The notes under the pieces: model-generated
Seen by the model: the letters and a program-made list of their open reading frames with translations, nothing else
Told to the model about the DNA's origin: nothing
The model's database searches: none
Program-made: the position numbers and the translations under genes
In this document: one piece after another, positions 1 to 10,554 of the stretch
Position numbering within the stretch: the first letter of the stretch is position 1
Layout: the number at the start of each line of letters is the position of its first letter
NCBI GenBank assembly: GCA_029204225.1
Contig: CM055095.1
Span: 36,545,078-36,609,077 of the forward strand
Origin: Diphasiastrum complanatum
Taxonomy: Eukaryota; Streptophyta; Lycopodiopsida; Lycopodiales; Lycopodiaceae
Direction: 5' to 3'
Length of the DNA stretch: 64,000 nucleotides

Positions 1-1123
1 CGGCAATACATAAAACAAACACTTCTCAAAAATGTAAATCATGAAGTTGCTTCGACACAACCAACGCACTAAAAGATGATTCGGTTTGTTGTAGACATCA
101 AAACAGAAGAAACTTTGTAGATTATGTTATGCACCAGCAACTTATATGTGGTGCTTTGGTCCCACACGTCTACCACAATCATGTCTTTTGTCCTCTGCTC
201 CTATAGGTCAATACATCTATTCTTCTTACAATACACAACTTCTTTGTGAATCTTTGTGGTTATTCTAGTAGATTGTCAATCCCCAAACAAAGATGCAGCT
301 AAAATTCATAGCAAAATTGAGTGAGAAGTATCACATGCAATCATATTTTATTGGAATAGTTGGGCTTGGCAATATAGGTACTTTTAGGTTTGGCAATAGA
401 ACCTGCCAAAAGCCAATTACTATCACAAAACCTCAGGGTCCAAATTAGAAGGAAGAAAAGTCATTCAAATTTAGCCTCTTTTCGTGATTCAGATGGATCA
501 CTTTGGCATCCATCCGCTTGGTGCACTCCTTGTCGGCTTGTTTGATGCAAGAGATTGCTTCAAGGGTTGCACAACTGTGGTGACCCACTTTTTTTTCTTT
601 TTGAAACGAGAAAAAAGATAAAAGACAAGAGTAAATAAAAAAATTGATCAGTATGGATGAGAAAATATGAACAACAAAAATAGAAAGTCACAGTAACATA
701 TGGATGTAACAGGTGGATTTAACAAATGGATATAATAGATGGAGTTTACAAACAGATGGATTTTACAAATGGATATCACAAATGAACAAGATGAAGGTTA
801 CACAAAATGGAGATGGAAAAAAATGAACATAGTGATGGCATACATGGTAACTGATGTGAAGGAACAATGGTAACTATGTTGTCGGACGGGTGGGATCCGG
901 GTGCAGGCCTATTTCATTATTTTAATAAAGAGGCCGAGTAATGGCAAGAAATAGACAGTGGGCAAGTAAAGATGGCAAGTTTGCTCTGGCCTCTAAAAAA
1001 GTGGTGAGTAAAGAAAATGACAGAAAAGTGGAAAAACATAGTAAGCGTAATAAACTGTCAAAAACAAAGAAAATTACAAAAAAATACAAACTAAAAAAAC
1101 CACTCCTAGGACTATTTAGCGCC
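1..1123. other. No gene recognised; degenerate TGGAT-rich repeats
   Basis: No open frame here resembles a known protein. Between about 697 and 800 short degenerate units built around TGGAT and ACAAATGGAT recur roughly every 20 bases. The 941-1177 open frame is lysine-rich low-complexity translation of A-rich DNA and runs across the primer-binding-site remnant that follows, so it is not called. Confidence 0.4.
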
Positions 1124-1480
1124 ACCTCCCCGACAACGATGCCAAAAAAATGTTGGACCCTTTTCGTGCCTCCCTAATCGATCGGATCTATAGGGCAAAA
1201 ATGGGGTTTGGATCTCTAACCGGGTGATTTGTCATGTAGTAACATGCTTGATCCAATGGGGAGAAGGCTAAGCGACGAAATAGGAGTGGGAATCTAGGCT
1301 TGCTAAGGTTGTGGATCGGATTGTGGAATAGCCTAGATTTGTGCGGGATTCATCTTTGTTGCTTTTCCTCTTTTTGATCTTTTCTTGGCTTCGTTTATTT
1401 GTGCTTATCTAGGCTTCCTTGGCTCTAGATCTTCTCCTAAAGAGGTTGATCTTCTCAAGGGAGGTGAACAGTGAAAGAAA
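1124..1480 (-). mobile_element. Ty3/gypsy LTR edge with primer-binding site (remnant)
   Basis: Read on the minus strand, 1144-1127 is an 18-base match (about three mismatches) to the complement of the tRNA-Asp(GTC) 3' end, the primer site used by Athila/Tat elements. A TG/CA LTR border lies six bases further on at 1151. The same arrangement occurs at 13291-13313 in the large gypsy element. No gag follows, so this is a remnant; 1151-1480 is the inner part of its LTR, cut by the copia fragment that begins near 1482. Confidence 0.5.
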
Positions 1481-1481
1481 A

Positions 1482-2525
1482 TATGGAGCAATTTTAGGGC
1501 TACATTTCACATGGCAAGCCTAATCATGTGTGTTTTCTCCAAAAGAGTTTGTATGGACTTAAGCAAGCACCATGGAGTTGGTATGCTAAGCTTAACACTT
1601 TTCTACTTTCTCAAAACTTCATAATGAGTGAGTATGATCATTCACTTTATTTTAGATTTGTTGGAAATGATGTTACTATTCTTCTAATCTATGTGGATGA
1701 TATCATTTTGAGTGCAGACAACAAGCAAAATATTGATGATATCAAGATTGCACTCAAAAAGGAGTTTGAGGTGCATGATCTTGGTCTCTTGCATTATATC
1801 TTGGGAATAGAGGTATTTAGAACTTCTCAATCTACTTTCATTTTTCAAGAGAAGTATGCTTATTCTATTCTTAAAAGATTTCATGTGGAGTCAAATGTAA
1901 AGCTCACTATAAGAGGTAATGAAAGGTCCTTCGAGGACATTACTCTCTATAGGAAGCTAGTTGGTTTACTCATATATCTAACCATCGCAAGACCTGATTT
2001 TAGCTATTGTGTTGGTAGATTGATTCAATTTATGCATGATCCTAGTGTGGAGCATTGGAAGGTAGGCAAGAGAGCATTGAGATACATCTTGGATTCTAGA
2101 GATTTTGGAATTGTTTATAGAAGATCATCACCTAACTTTTATGGATTTTCATAGACTTTGTTGGAGATCAAATGGATAGAAAATCCATAAGTCCTCATGC
2201 TATTTTCATAGGTGATGGAGCTATCTCATGGATGTCGAAGAAACAAGCAACAATCTCATTATCATCTAGTGAGGCCGAGTACAAAGCCCTAACTTCATGC
2301 ACAAAGGAGATGATTTGGACCAAAAGAATGGTAATGGGCATTTCAACTTGCTGGATTTTCAAAAGTATCCAATCATCTTTTGTGATAGCCTTTCAGCCCA
2401 AAGATTGGTAAGTAATCATGTTTTCCATGCAAGGAGCAAGCATGTTTTAGTGGCTTATCATTTTGTGAGAGAAGAAGTCATGGCAAAGGAGAGCGTTAAC
2501 ATGCTAAAACTACTTGGAGAGGGAG
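1482..2525 (+). pseudogene. Ty1/copia reverse transcriptase-RNase H remnant
   Basis: This is the C-terminal half of copia reverse transcriptase followed by RNase H. Visible landmarks are SLYGLKQAPWSWYAKL, the catalytic YVDDI, ARPDFSYCVGRL of the connection, and ISWMSKKQATISLSSSEAEY of RNase H. It is dead: a TAG occurs near 1500, the frame breaks near 2150 and again near 2340, and compared with the close relative at 4285-5442 it lacks the DTPMES segment before the connection and the RNase H tail around ADIFTKAL. No true start codon exists; the open frame starts inside the domain. A purine-rich tract at 2515-2525 touches the LTR that follows. Confidence 0.9.
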
Positions 2526-3157
2526 TGTGAAAAATTCAACTAGTTTAGTTGAATTATTTTGGCAATTTTGAGGCCAATATGAAATTTCAATCTAGAGATA
2601 GATTTTTTTATGTCAATAAAGGCGTAAATAGTGTTTGTACCAAGTATATTTATGGATGAGGTCGGATTTGGACCCATTCTAATTGGCTAATATAGATACA
2701 TGGCATTTAGTCACTAAAAACTACGTTTTTGGTGAAGTACCTAGAAGTTGCTATGCTATCTTAGGAAAAGTGGCCAAGTGACATTACGGTTATTATAAAT
2801 AGTTGTACCAACATGGAGAAATCATTTTGAAGTTCTTTTTCTCTGTGAAAAACTTTTTTCTTTTGATTCTATGTTCATCTCTTGCCTATTTTTCATGATA
2901 TCTTGACCTCTAGTGTGTATAGAATGTGATTTTTCTTATTGTACTTGAATCCACATGTGTAAATTGTTATATGTTACTGCTGTTGTATGGAAATGGATAG
3001 TACCATAATGGATCTTAGTGTTTATGATCAGATCTACATGTGTTTTGCAATTCTAGCATTGAGGATTTCTATCTTGTGAATGATTCTAGATGTGCATTCA
3101 AATTTAGCCAAGATCTTGTTGATCCATTAAGTACGTTTTGGATCTAAATTTCTCACA
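2526..3157 (+). repeat. Copia family-A LTR (3' LTR of the preceding remnant)
   Basis: Begins TGTGAAAAATTC directly after a polypurine tract and ends in TCTCACA, a 632-bp span in the same orientation as the upstream RT remnant. The first 60 bases align with the LTRs starting at 3583 and 5438; the interior is strongly diverged. A TATA-like TTATAAATAG lies near 2794. Confidence 0.7.
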
Positions 3158-3582
3158 AGTTTTTTTATTTGAAATGTTTCTTATTTCCAATAAGGCAACT
3201 AAGAGCTAATAGAAATGTGTAGGACTGAATTTTTCTCTGAACAATGTTTAACTATCCAAAATAGGAATTTTTACTTATCTCCAAATTTTTTCTCTAAAAG
3301 GCTACCACACAGAATTTGTGGAGCTGAATATCACTCACATCGAATTCTTAGCACGTGTTATGAATTCCATCTCCAAATGCAGAGTACATAAACATCCCAA
3401 TTATCAGTCTTATAGTATCAAGTAGAAATCGCTAGACTATAGTATTCCAACCGTGAATTATCTATTTTGTTTGCGAATTCTACTTTATTATGAATTTTTA
3501 AAATTTATAAAAAAAACTAATTGGCACTCAAATTAGTGTATATGTGAATCAATTCAAATTCGTAGAGAATTCATGAGGCCTG
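3158..3582. other. Spacer, no gene
   Basis: AT-rich DNA between two copia remnants. No coding signal or RNA gene is visible in it. Confidence 0.5.
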
Positions 3583-4228
3583 TGTGAAAGATTCAGCTAG
3601 TTTTATCACATTTTGCAATATTTCCATATTTGGCATATTGAGGCCAAAACTTGTTTTAGTCTGAGGTTGACTTTTCAAAGTTCATTAGTCTAAATTTCAT
3701 TTGAATAAACACTTTATGAAAGTGTGGGAAAGTTAGAATGCGAGTTTGAGTAGATTCAATTTGAATAGTTGGGTACATTGAATCTAGACCCAAAATTAGT
3801 AGGGTTAGCATTTTGGTGGGAAAGCCAAGTGGCCAAATAGGGTTTGGACCTGCTATAAAAGGATGTAACTCATGGATAGAGTGATCTTCTCTCTTCTCTA
3901 TCTCATTTCATGCTTATACATGGTTCTCTTGGGTTCTACTATCCATTGGTGCACTATCTTGGTGATTGCTTGCAATTCTATGTGTAGAATGGTCTATATT
4001 TGTTATTTTTGGATCCACACGTGTGAAATACAATAGCTTGCTGGTTTTGTACGGATAGAAACAATACATAGTCATTTCATTCAAGTTTGATCAAGTTCTA
4101 TTGGTGTTTGCATCTCAATTTGTGTGTAGATGCTAATTTTCTACATTGGTGAGATTGGTAATGTATTTCTCTTTCTAACCAAAGATCATTCAAGAAGATT
4201 GGATCTTAAGGATCTGTAATCTTTCACA
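3583..4228 (+). repeat. Copia family-A 5' LTR
   Basis: 646-bp LTR bounded by a perfect 8-bp terminal inverted repeat (TGTGAAAG ... CTTTCACA). A TATA box (TATAAAAGG) sits at 3854-3862, followed about 30 bases later by a short CT-rich tract that marks the probable start of R. The primer-binding site abuts the 3' end. The first 280 bp match the truncated LTR at 5438-5718 closely, so the two flank one element. Confidence 0.88.
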
Positions 4229-4240
4229 TGGTATCATAGC
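4229..4240 (+). promoter_or_regulatory. Primer-binding site, initiator tRNA-Met type
   Basis: TGGTATCATAGC differs by one base from the TGGTATCAGAGC that many plant copia elements use to prime from initiator tRNA-Met. It lies directly against the 3' end of the 5' LTR. Confidence 0.85.
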
Positions 4241-4284
4241 TTGTGTTTTAGGTTATCAAGGAGGAAATCAAAACTATCAATGAT

Positions 4285-5442
4285 TTGGTGAAAAAAAATC
4301 ATGTGTGTCTTCTACAAAAGAGTTTGTATGGCCTTAAGCAAGCACCAAGGAGTTGGTATTCTAAGCTTAACACTTTTTTTCTCTCTCAAGGCTTTGTTAT
4401 GAGTGAGTATGATCATTCACTTTATTATAGGTTTGCTGGAAATGATGTTACCATCTTGCTAATCTATGTGGATGATATCATCTTGAGAGGTGGAGACAAT
4501 CAAGATGTGGAGGATATCAAGAATGCTCTTAAGAAGGAGTTTGAGGTGCATGATCTTGGTAATTTGCATTACATTTTAGGAATAGAAGTCATTAGATCTT
4601 CTCAATCTACTTTCATTTGTCAAGAGAAGTATGCTAATTCTATTCTAGAAAGATTTCATATGGTAGATGCAAAAGCTATTGATACACCTATGGAGTCTCA
4701 TGTAAAGCTAACTATAAGAGGTAATGAAAGATCCTTCGAGGACATTACTCTCTATAGGAAGCTAGTTGGTTCACTCATCTATCTAACCATTACTAGACCT
4801 GATCTAAGCTATTGTGTTGGAAGATTGAGTCAATTCATGCAAAATCCTAGTGAGGAGCATTGGAAGCTAGGAAAGCGAGTTTTGAGGTACATCATTGGAA
4901 CTCGAGATTTTGGCATAATGTATGAGGGATCATCACCTAATATTTTTAAATTTTCAGATTCGGACTATGCTGGAGATGTAATGAATAGGAGATCCACTAG
5001 TGCTTATTGTATTTTCATAGGTGATGGAGCTATATCATGGATGTCAAAGAAACAAGCCACTATCTCATTGTCATCTAGTGAGGCCGAGTACAAAGCTCTT
5101 ACACATTGCACAAAGGAGATGGTATGGATCACGAGGATGATCAAGGACCTTCACTTGCTGGGCTTTTCAGAGAGCCCAATCATCTTTTGTGACAATCAAT
5201 CAGCCCAAAGAATGGCATTCAATCCTATCTTTCATGCTAGGAGCAAGCATATTGAGATACAATATCATTTTGTGAGGGAGCGAGTCATTGCAAAGGAGGT
5301 GGAGCTTCAACATGTGTCTTCAAGGGAATGTGTAGCTGATATCTTCACCAAAGCATTGGGAAAAGACTTGTTCATGAAGGATAGGACTTCACTTGGAGTA
5401 TTATCAAAGTCTATGCTAAAACTAGTTGAAGAGGGAGTGTGA
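4285..5442 (+). CDS. Open RT (C-half)-RNase H of a deleted copia element
   Basis: An uninterrupted 385-codon frame encodes the C-terminal half of copia reverse transcriptase and a complete RNase H. YVDD (near residue 60), TRPDLSYCVGRLSQF, the RNase H acidic residues in DSDYAGD, SSSEAEY and CDNQSA, and the ADIFTKAL tail are all present. Gag, protease, integrase and the RT N-half are missing: about 50 bases of 5' leader run straight into the RT at NHVC. The frame opens at TTG, and the first ATG is inside the domain, so translation is doubtful. The stop codon overlaps the 3' LTR and a polypurine tract (5428-5437) precedes it. It may be a deletion derivative mobilised in trans, or simply a deletion. 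Confidence 0.85.
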   Translation: MVKKNHVCLLQKSLYGLKQAPRSWYSKLNTFFLSQGFVMSEYDHSLYYRFAGNDVTILLIYVDDIILRGGDNQDVEDIKNALKKEFEVHDLGNLHYILGIEVIRSSQSTFICQEKYANSILERFHMVDAKAIDTPMESHVKLTIRGNERSFEDITLYRKLVGSLIYLTITRPDLSYCVGRLSQFMQNPSEEHWKLGKRVLRYIIGTRDFGIMYEGSSPNIFKFSDSDYAGDVMNRRSTSAYCIFIGDGAISWMSKKQATISLSSSEAEYKALTHCTKEMVWITRMIKDLHLLGFSESPIIFCDNQSAQRMAFNPIFHARSKHIEIQYHFVRERVIAKEVELQHVSSRECVADIFTKALGKDLFMKDRTSLGVLSKSMLKLVEEGV

Positions 5443-5718
5443 AAGATTCAACTAGTTTCATCACATTTTGCAATATTTCCATATTTGGCATATTGAGGCC
5501 AAAACTTGTTTTAGACTTAGAAATTGACTTTTCAAAGTTTATTAGTCTAAATTTCATCTGAATAAACACTTTTTGAAAGTGTGGGAAAGTTAGAATGCGA
5601 GTTTGAGTAGATTCAATGTGAATAGTTGGGTACATTGAATCTAGACCCAAAATTAGTAGGGTTACCATTTTGGTGGGAAAGAAAAGTGGCCAAATAGGGT
5701 TTGGACCTGCTATAAAAG
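5438..5718 (+). repeat. Copia family-A 3' LTR, truncated
   Basis: Starts TGTGAAAG after the polypurine tract and matches 3583 onward closely up to the TATA box (TATAAAAG at 5711-5718), where similarity stops abruptly. R and U5 are missing, so no target-site duplication can be tested. Confidence 0.85.
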
Positions 5719-5908
5719 TATATTCTATCTTTGTATTTCTTCTAAGCTTTTCTTGTAAAACTAATAGCCATGTTTTAGCATCTAATTAGTTATGGTTATC
5801 TGATTTTATTTTACTTGTAGATTGCACTTGCGGCCGCCTTTGTGAGATCTGATTCGTCCCGCGTGGAGGTATTCAGGGATGAAGGAAAGTGAAGTTCATT
5901 TTTCAACA
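5719..5908 (-). repeat. Probable 3' LTR fragment of the minus-strand copia
   Basis: On the minus strand an LTR-like TGTTGAAAAATG begins at 5908 right after the purine-rich tract TTCAAGAGGGAG, downstream of the RNase H stop. The fragment is cut where the family-A LTR ends. A NotI-like octamer GCGGCCGC at 5830-5837 lies inside; it recurs at 32581 and is taken as genomic. Confidence 0.4.
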
Positions 5909-5971
5909 CTCCCTCTTGAACTAAAGATTCTTTCAGCCGACTCCCAATTTTGTCTTGTGTTTTTCGAACAG

Positions 5972-6587
5972 TTATTTTGGAAGGGGCTTGGTCAGAACAT
6001 TTGCTGTCATTTCTGCGGTCTTCACATACTCAGTCTGAATTTTCTGTTTCTGCACAAGATCTCTAATATGATGGTATTTGAGTGGAATGTGCTTTGTCCT
6101 GGAATGGAAGCCAAGGTCTTGAGTCATGCAGATTGCTCTGGTATTATCCATATACATGATAGTAGGTTCTGCTTGTTGCTCTCCTAACTCATTCAACAGT
6201 TGTCTCAGCCACATGACCTCATTTGCAATCTTTGAAGCAACTACATATTCAGCTTCGCATGAGGATTGTGCGACAAGACTCTGCTTTTTGCAAACCCAGC
6301 TTATTGGCCCTCCACATATCATGAAACATCCGCCAGTGACATATTTGTTGTCATCCTTCGAGCTTGCCCAAGTGGCATCGCTATATGCCTTCAGAATGGA
6401 TTCATCTGGCTTGGAATAGACAATGCCAAAATCCATGGTCTGCTTGAGATATTGTAAGATTCTCTTAGCTAGCTCTGAATGGTACTTTCCTAGATTGTTT
6501 GAAAATTGTGCTAAAGCATAAACAGGAAAGGCCAAATCTGGTCGAGTACATATAGCCAGGTACATTAGAGCTCCGATTAGATTTTAA
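5972..6587 (-). pseudogene. Ty1/copia connection/RNase H fragment
   Basis: Minus-strand frame opening inside LIGALMYLA (near 6587) and continuing through CTRPDLAFPVYALAQF, SDATWASSKDDNKY, the SSCEAEYV catalytic segment, MDNTRAICM and NVLTKPLPK before a normal stop at 5972. It is the last 200 codons of a copia polyprotein of a subfamily different from family A. The upstream edge abuts the stop codon of the gypsy extra ORF within about ten bases, so both are broken at this junction. Confidence 0.88.
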
Positions 6588-6596
6588 AAAGGTATA

Positions 6597-8317
6597 TTAC
6601 TCATTATTTACTTCACGTCGAATTTTTATTAAATGATATTGCACCTTCTCCATGAAATCAAGTCGGACAGTGTTGAAATCTAAATTGTGCGACAAAAAAC
6701 AACGGTGGGCTCTGGCAATCCACTTTGAAGTTGTCCAGGATGTGAATCGAAATTCCCAGGAGCCTCCCATCATTGCAGCATAAAAATACAATCTAGCCAC
6801 CGACAACTGGTCCTTAATACTCTCTAACGCCATTGGCTTATTCGGATCGAATGCCAAAGGAGCATTAATCCCATCACGTTGCCACGGATGTCAATAGAGT
6901 CAAATCTTTTGCAAAAAGCGTCGATTGCCTCACTGTCGGATTGGAAGAGTGTATATACTCCCACTAGTATGCTTGTAGTGCCCGGTGGAAATCCACTGAA
7001 ATTTTCCAACTGTATGGTTGGTGATGATTGGCCAATTCGGCGTATGCATAGTAATTTTGTCCATGGCCAATCCCAAATCCTTCCACTTATTCCTGTGCGG
7101 CATTGGTACATAATATGGATCTACGCGCAATTGGTGAGGGCTGGCCACATAACTCCTGATGGATTCCAAAGTTTTCTCAAAAATTGTAACTCTCCAAGCT
7201 GGCTCCTCTCCCAATGCAGGTATTTTATCCAATTTTTTTTGGCCTCTATTTTAGAGGTCTTAAACTTGAGGACCCAACCACCACGCAAGGACTCATGAGG
7301 ATGTTGCACTAAAAAGCTATAGATCTGGCCTTCGACGCTTATTGGTCTTCTAAACAATGGTGTGGTCCTTGATGAGGATGGACCTGGTTGCATTGCCTGT
7401 GTGTGGAGGTGAGGTGGCCTGGGCAGCTGTGATGCGAATGGTAGTCCCAATGGTCACAGATTGTCCTTGAGAGGAAGCAGAGGTGAGGGAAGCATCAAAG
7501 GTGGGGGGAATAGGTAGTTCAGTGCAAATAGCAGCAAGGAATGGAAGCGCAGTTGAAGATGTTTGTCTAGTACGACATCGTGACGTGGAAGGCGAGTCAG
7601 GAATGATGATCTCGCTATGTGGACGACGTCGACTATGTGAGCTGGATGTCTGCTGAGAGCTAGGAGTGACAACATAGGGCCAACAACAAATTGTTGCTTG
7701 GTATTGCTCTTGATGGCTCATTTGAGTTCTCCAAAAATGGTCTTGAACCAGTTATATGGTTCCAAAGGAGCCTTGGCTATCTTGGCGTGAGACTCAACTA
7801 TCTTATGCAAAATTTGAGAAGTAATACGGTCTTCCCTTAGGTTGCCAACAATCAAAAAATTGTTGAGGAGCTGAGCAACAGCCTGAATGGCAGGATCAGT
7901 AATGGCCTCTAGAAGATAGCCGTCATTAGTCATGTGTAGATCATTGGTAATGTCAATATAAGGCTTAATAGTCTGTTTGGCTTGCTTATGGTTTTGTGAG
8001 GCTTGGGTACCAGATGCTATCCCTATGGCAGCAAGGGCGGCCTCAGTCACGCACACCTTGTGTGTGGCTCCCTGGAAAGTAATGTAAAATTTGGATTTCT
8101 TCTCCTTCCAAGTACTGAAGGCAAGAGTGATAAAATCTATGTTGATTCTCCCCGAGAAGGCTCTCTCATGAATACCCATTGCAGTAAGCAGAGGTTCCGC
8201 AACAGTCATCCACTGAGTGACTATGCTTGCGCTAGGAAGGATCATGATATCCGTTGCAGATGGGACATCACGATGGATAGTGTAACGCAACGATTGAGAC
8301 GTATCTGTGGAAGACAT
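6597..8317 (-). pseudogene. Extra ORF downstream of pol in the gypsy element, function unknown
   Basis: Starts at ATG 8317 (MSSTDTSQSLR) and is open for 199 codons. It continues in a second frame through a 4-base ATGA overlap at 7721-7718, then in two more frames after shifts near 7350-7440 and 7000-7110, ending at 6597 (REVNNE). The pieces together cover roughly 550 codons. The N-part is a mixed alpha/beta-looking globular stretch with WKEKKSKFYITFQG; the middle is Ser/Thr/Pro-rich; the C-part has VGVYTLFQSDSEAIDAF and YFYAAMMGGSWEFRF. There is no signal peptide, no clear membrane helix and no recognised motif. Its position matches the extra or env-like ORFs of Athila/Tat elements; that is context, not homology. 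Confidence 0.6.
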
Positions 8318-8384
8318 GATGGAAAAGAACAGAAACTGAAAGTAATAGGCCCAAGTGTATGTCAGAAAATTTCCTCTGGCATAA

Positions 8385-8612
8385 TCAGGAGTACTAAATC
8401 TGTGTATAACTAAAAAATCTTCCAGTAAACACTTTATCGTTTGATTAACAAAGTGTGTACCCTAGTCACTGAAAATCTTGATCGGACATCCAAATCTGAT
8501 AATAATATTTTCGTAGAGAAACTTAGCCGTAGATTTTGCATTAGCAACTTTGACAGCTTTGGCTTCAACCCACTTGGTCATATAATCAGTTGCTACAATA
8601 ATCTATATTTAG
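8385..8612 (-). pseudogene. Gypsy integrase core, truncated both sides
   Basis: IIVATDYMTKWVEAKAV carries the first catalytic aspartate of the DDE core, and RFGCPIKIFSD followed by a stop and GTHFVNQ carries the second. Sequence then runs to HRFSTP and diverges before the catalytic glutamate. The left junction with RT falls in a GATTAT repeat common to ATDYS (RT) and ATDYM (integrase), suggesting deletion through microhomology. Confidence 0.8.
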
Positions 8613-9749
8613 AATAATCTGTGGCAATGCCATGTCTCAATATCACATGCCCAAGCAGAACTCCATGGGAAACCCATATCTGGCATTTTTCTGGATTTAG
8701 AAAATTTTGATACTTGCAACATCTTTCAAATACTCTCTCCAATCGATCCAGGTGGTCTATATCTGTGCTATGGATTCCAAGGTCATCCAAGTAAATTTCA
8801 AGAAATTTCTATAGATAATCTTTAAAAGCAAATTGCATTACTCTTTGGAACGAACTTGGTGCATTACAGAGTCCAAACAACATTACTTTGTAAGCATAGG
8901 TGCCTCATTTTGTTGCAAAAGCTATTTTGTGACGATCTGCAGGTGCAATCTTGACCTGGTTGTAACCACTAAATCCATCCAGAAAACTATAAGCTTCTGC
9001 TCCAGCAAGGCGGTCCAAAATGCTTTCAGTAAAAGGTAACAGAAAGTGAGCCTTCTGTGTCACTTTGTTCAAGGCCTTGAGATTCACACAAATTCTCAAT
9101 TTCCCATTCTTCTTAGGAACAATGACAATCGATGAAACCCATTCTGTATGCTCGGTCTCATAAATGAAATCGGCGTCAAGTAGTCTCTGAAGCTCTTTCT
9201 TTATTAGATCCGCAACATTAGGATTACAACGATAGAACTTTGTAACCTTTGGAACTGCATCAGGTATTAAAGGTATGGTGTGTTCAATAACTGACGTCAA
9301 AATACCCTTGAGATCCTGATAGGTCCACGAAAAACGATTTTGACACTTAGTAACGTTCGGAGCACTTGAGACTGTTTAGGATTAAGTTGTGATCCAACTT
9401 GTACAATCTTTTCTAGTTCTCCTGGTTCAGCAAGATTCATAGGCTGTGTCCTAGCTGGGCCATCGTAAACATCTTTCGATTCTGGCACGTGTTCTTCGGA
9501 TTCACAATGTGCTTTGGGTAACATGATAACCACATGATCCAGTGTATAGCATTTAAAATGTTTGGACAGACTTGTCTTGGATCTTCGCTTAGCCTTCTTA
9601 GCAGAAATTGATCGTGGAGGCGATGACTTCTGAGAAAATAAACTCTTCTTCGAAGGTGAAGTCTTCCTAGATGATGATGTCTTGCTAGAACTCTGACTTG
9701 TAGAACCATCCTTGACTTTTCCTTTGCCTTTATCCAGTAAGGGTGGCAC
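8593..9749 (-). pseudogene. Gypsy linker and reverse transcriptase
   Basis: 9749-9330 is a serine/lysine-rich linker (SSSKTSSSRKTSPSKK). A frameshift near 9340 leads into RT: PDAVPKVTKFYRCNP, VIVPKKNGKLRICVN, SFLDGFSGYNQ with the first catalytic aspartate, FGLCNAPSSF and, after a stop near 8815, EIYLDD with the catalytic pair. The frame ends in LLGHV and HGIATDYSK, where RT jumps directly into integrase. RNase H and the integrase zinc finger are missing. Confidence 0.9.
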
Positions 9750-9799
9750 ATTCTTTGAATCAGTCTATCATCCTCTTTTTGAACCACTGGTTTGATAGT

Positions 9800-10384
9800 C
9801 TAATTTACAGGATCAACCTCGACTGCACGTTCACGATTTTCAAAAGTGATTTTTTCAGTACCCCAGTTATGAATTACTTGCGCAACTTGTAACCATGGGC
9901 ATCCCAATAGGACTCGGTAGACATTTGGTGCTTCTGGTAAGTCCATTACTATGAAAGTAATGACGAACTGTACTCTGGCAATTCTGACAAGTATATCTTC
10001 AACCATTCCTTGCGGATGAACTGTCATTTGATCAGCTAGCTTAATGGCAAAAGTCGTAGGTTTTGTCTTTGTAAGGCCCCATTTTGCACATAGCTTTGTA
10101 GAAATCAGGTTAACTCCTGAACCGCCATCTGTCATAGCTGTTTCATTGGGAAATTGTCTATGCTATATCGGCAGGGTGATATTTTTTTGTCCACTTCTCC
10201 AATCTGCTCCGACATGGAGTACTTCGTTAGATTCTTCAAATCCAGCACAAAAAAGCGGCTCCTGATGAACTTTTGGTTCAACTTGAGTTAACTTTTGCGC
10301 TAATACTTCTTTTGCTTTTGGCACCAACTTCAGGAATTCTCCCAATGAATTATTGATCTTACTAGACAAAATATTTATGAGCAA
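9800..10384 (-). pseudogene. Gypsy aspartic protease region
   Basis: Single frame interrupted by one TAG near 10163. The catalytic loop reads TDGGSGVNLIS, the DGGSG variant of the D-S/T-G triad found in Tat/Athila-type proteases. Further on come QGMVEDILVRI, a flap-like FIVMDLPEAPNVYRVLLG and LLGCPWL, the usual C-terminal helix context. It would cleave the gag-pol polyprotein. Confidence 0.82.
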
Positions 10385-10554
10385 TTCTGTTTGCGGATTC
10401 CGGTTCAGTCATCTTGAAGGGTTCTTCATGATGATGCAACTGAGCATTCATATTTGTTCATGAATTTTTCGGTGACTGCAATGGTGAAGAATGAACTTCG
10501 GTTCTTGCTCTAGCAGCTTCAAGCTTCTCTTCTTCTTGCAGATATTTAATCCAC

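Noticed and set aside
941-1177. 78-codon lysine-rich ORF
   Set aside because: It crosses a retroelement PBS and LTR edge and consists of A-rich codons.
4229-4240. tRNA gene near the PBS matches
   Set aside because: Only the 12-18 base primer complement is present; there are no cloverleaf arms or A/B boxes.
5830-5837. NotI octamers here and at 32581 as possible cloning-vector joints
   Set aside because: No vector sequence flanks them; both lie in plausible genomic sequence.
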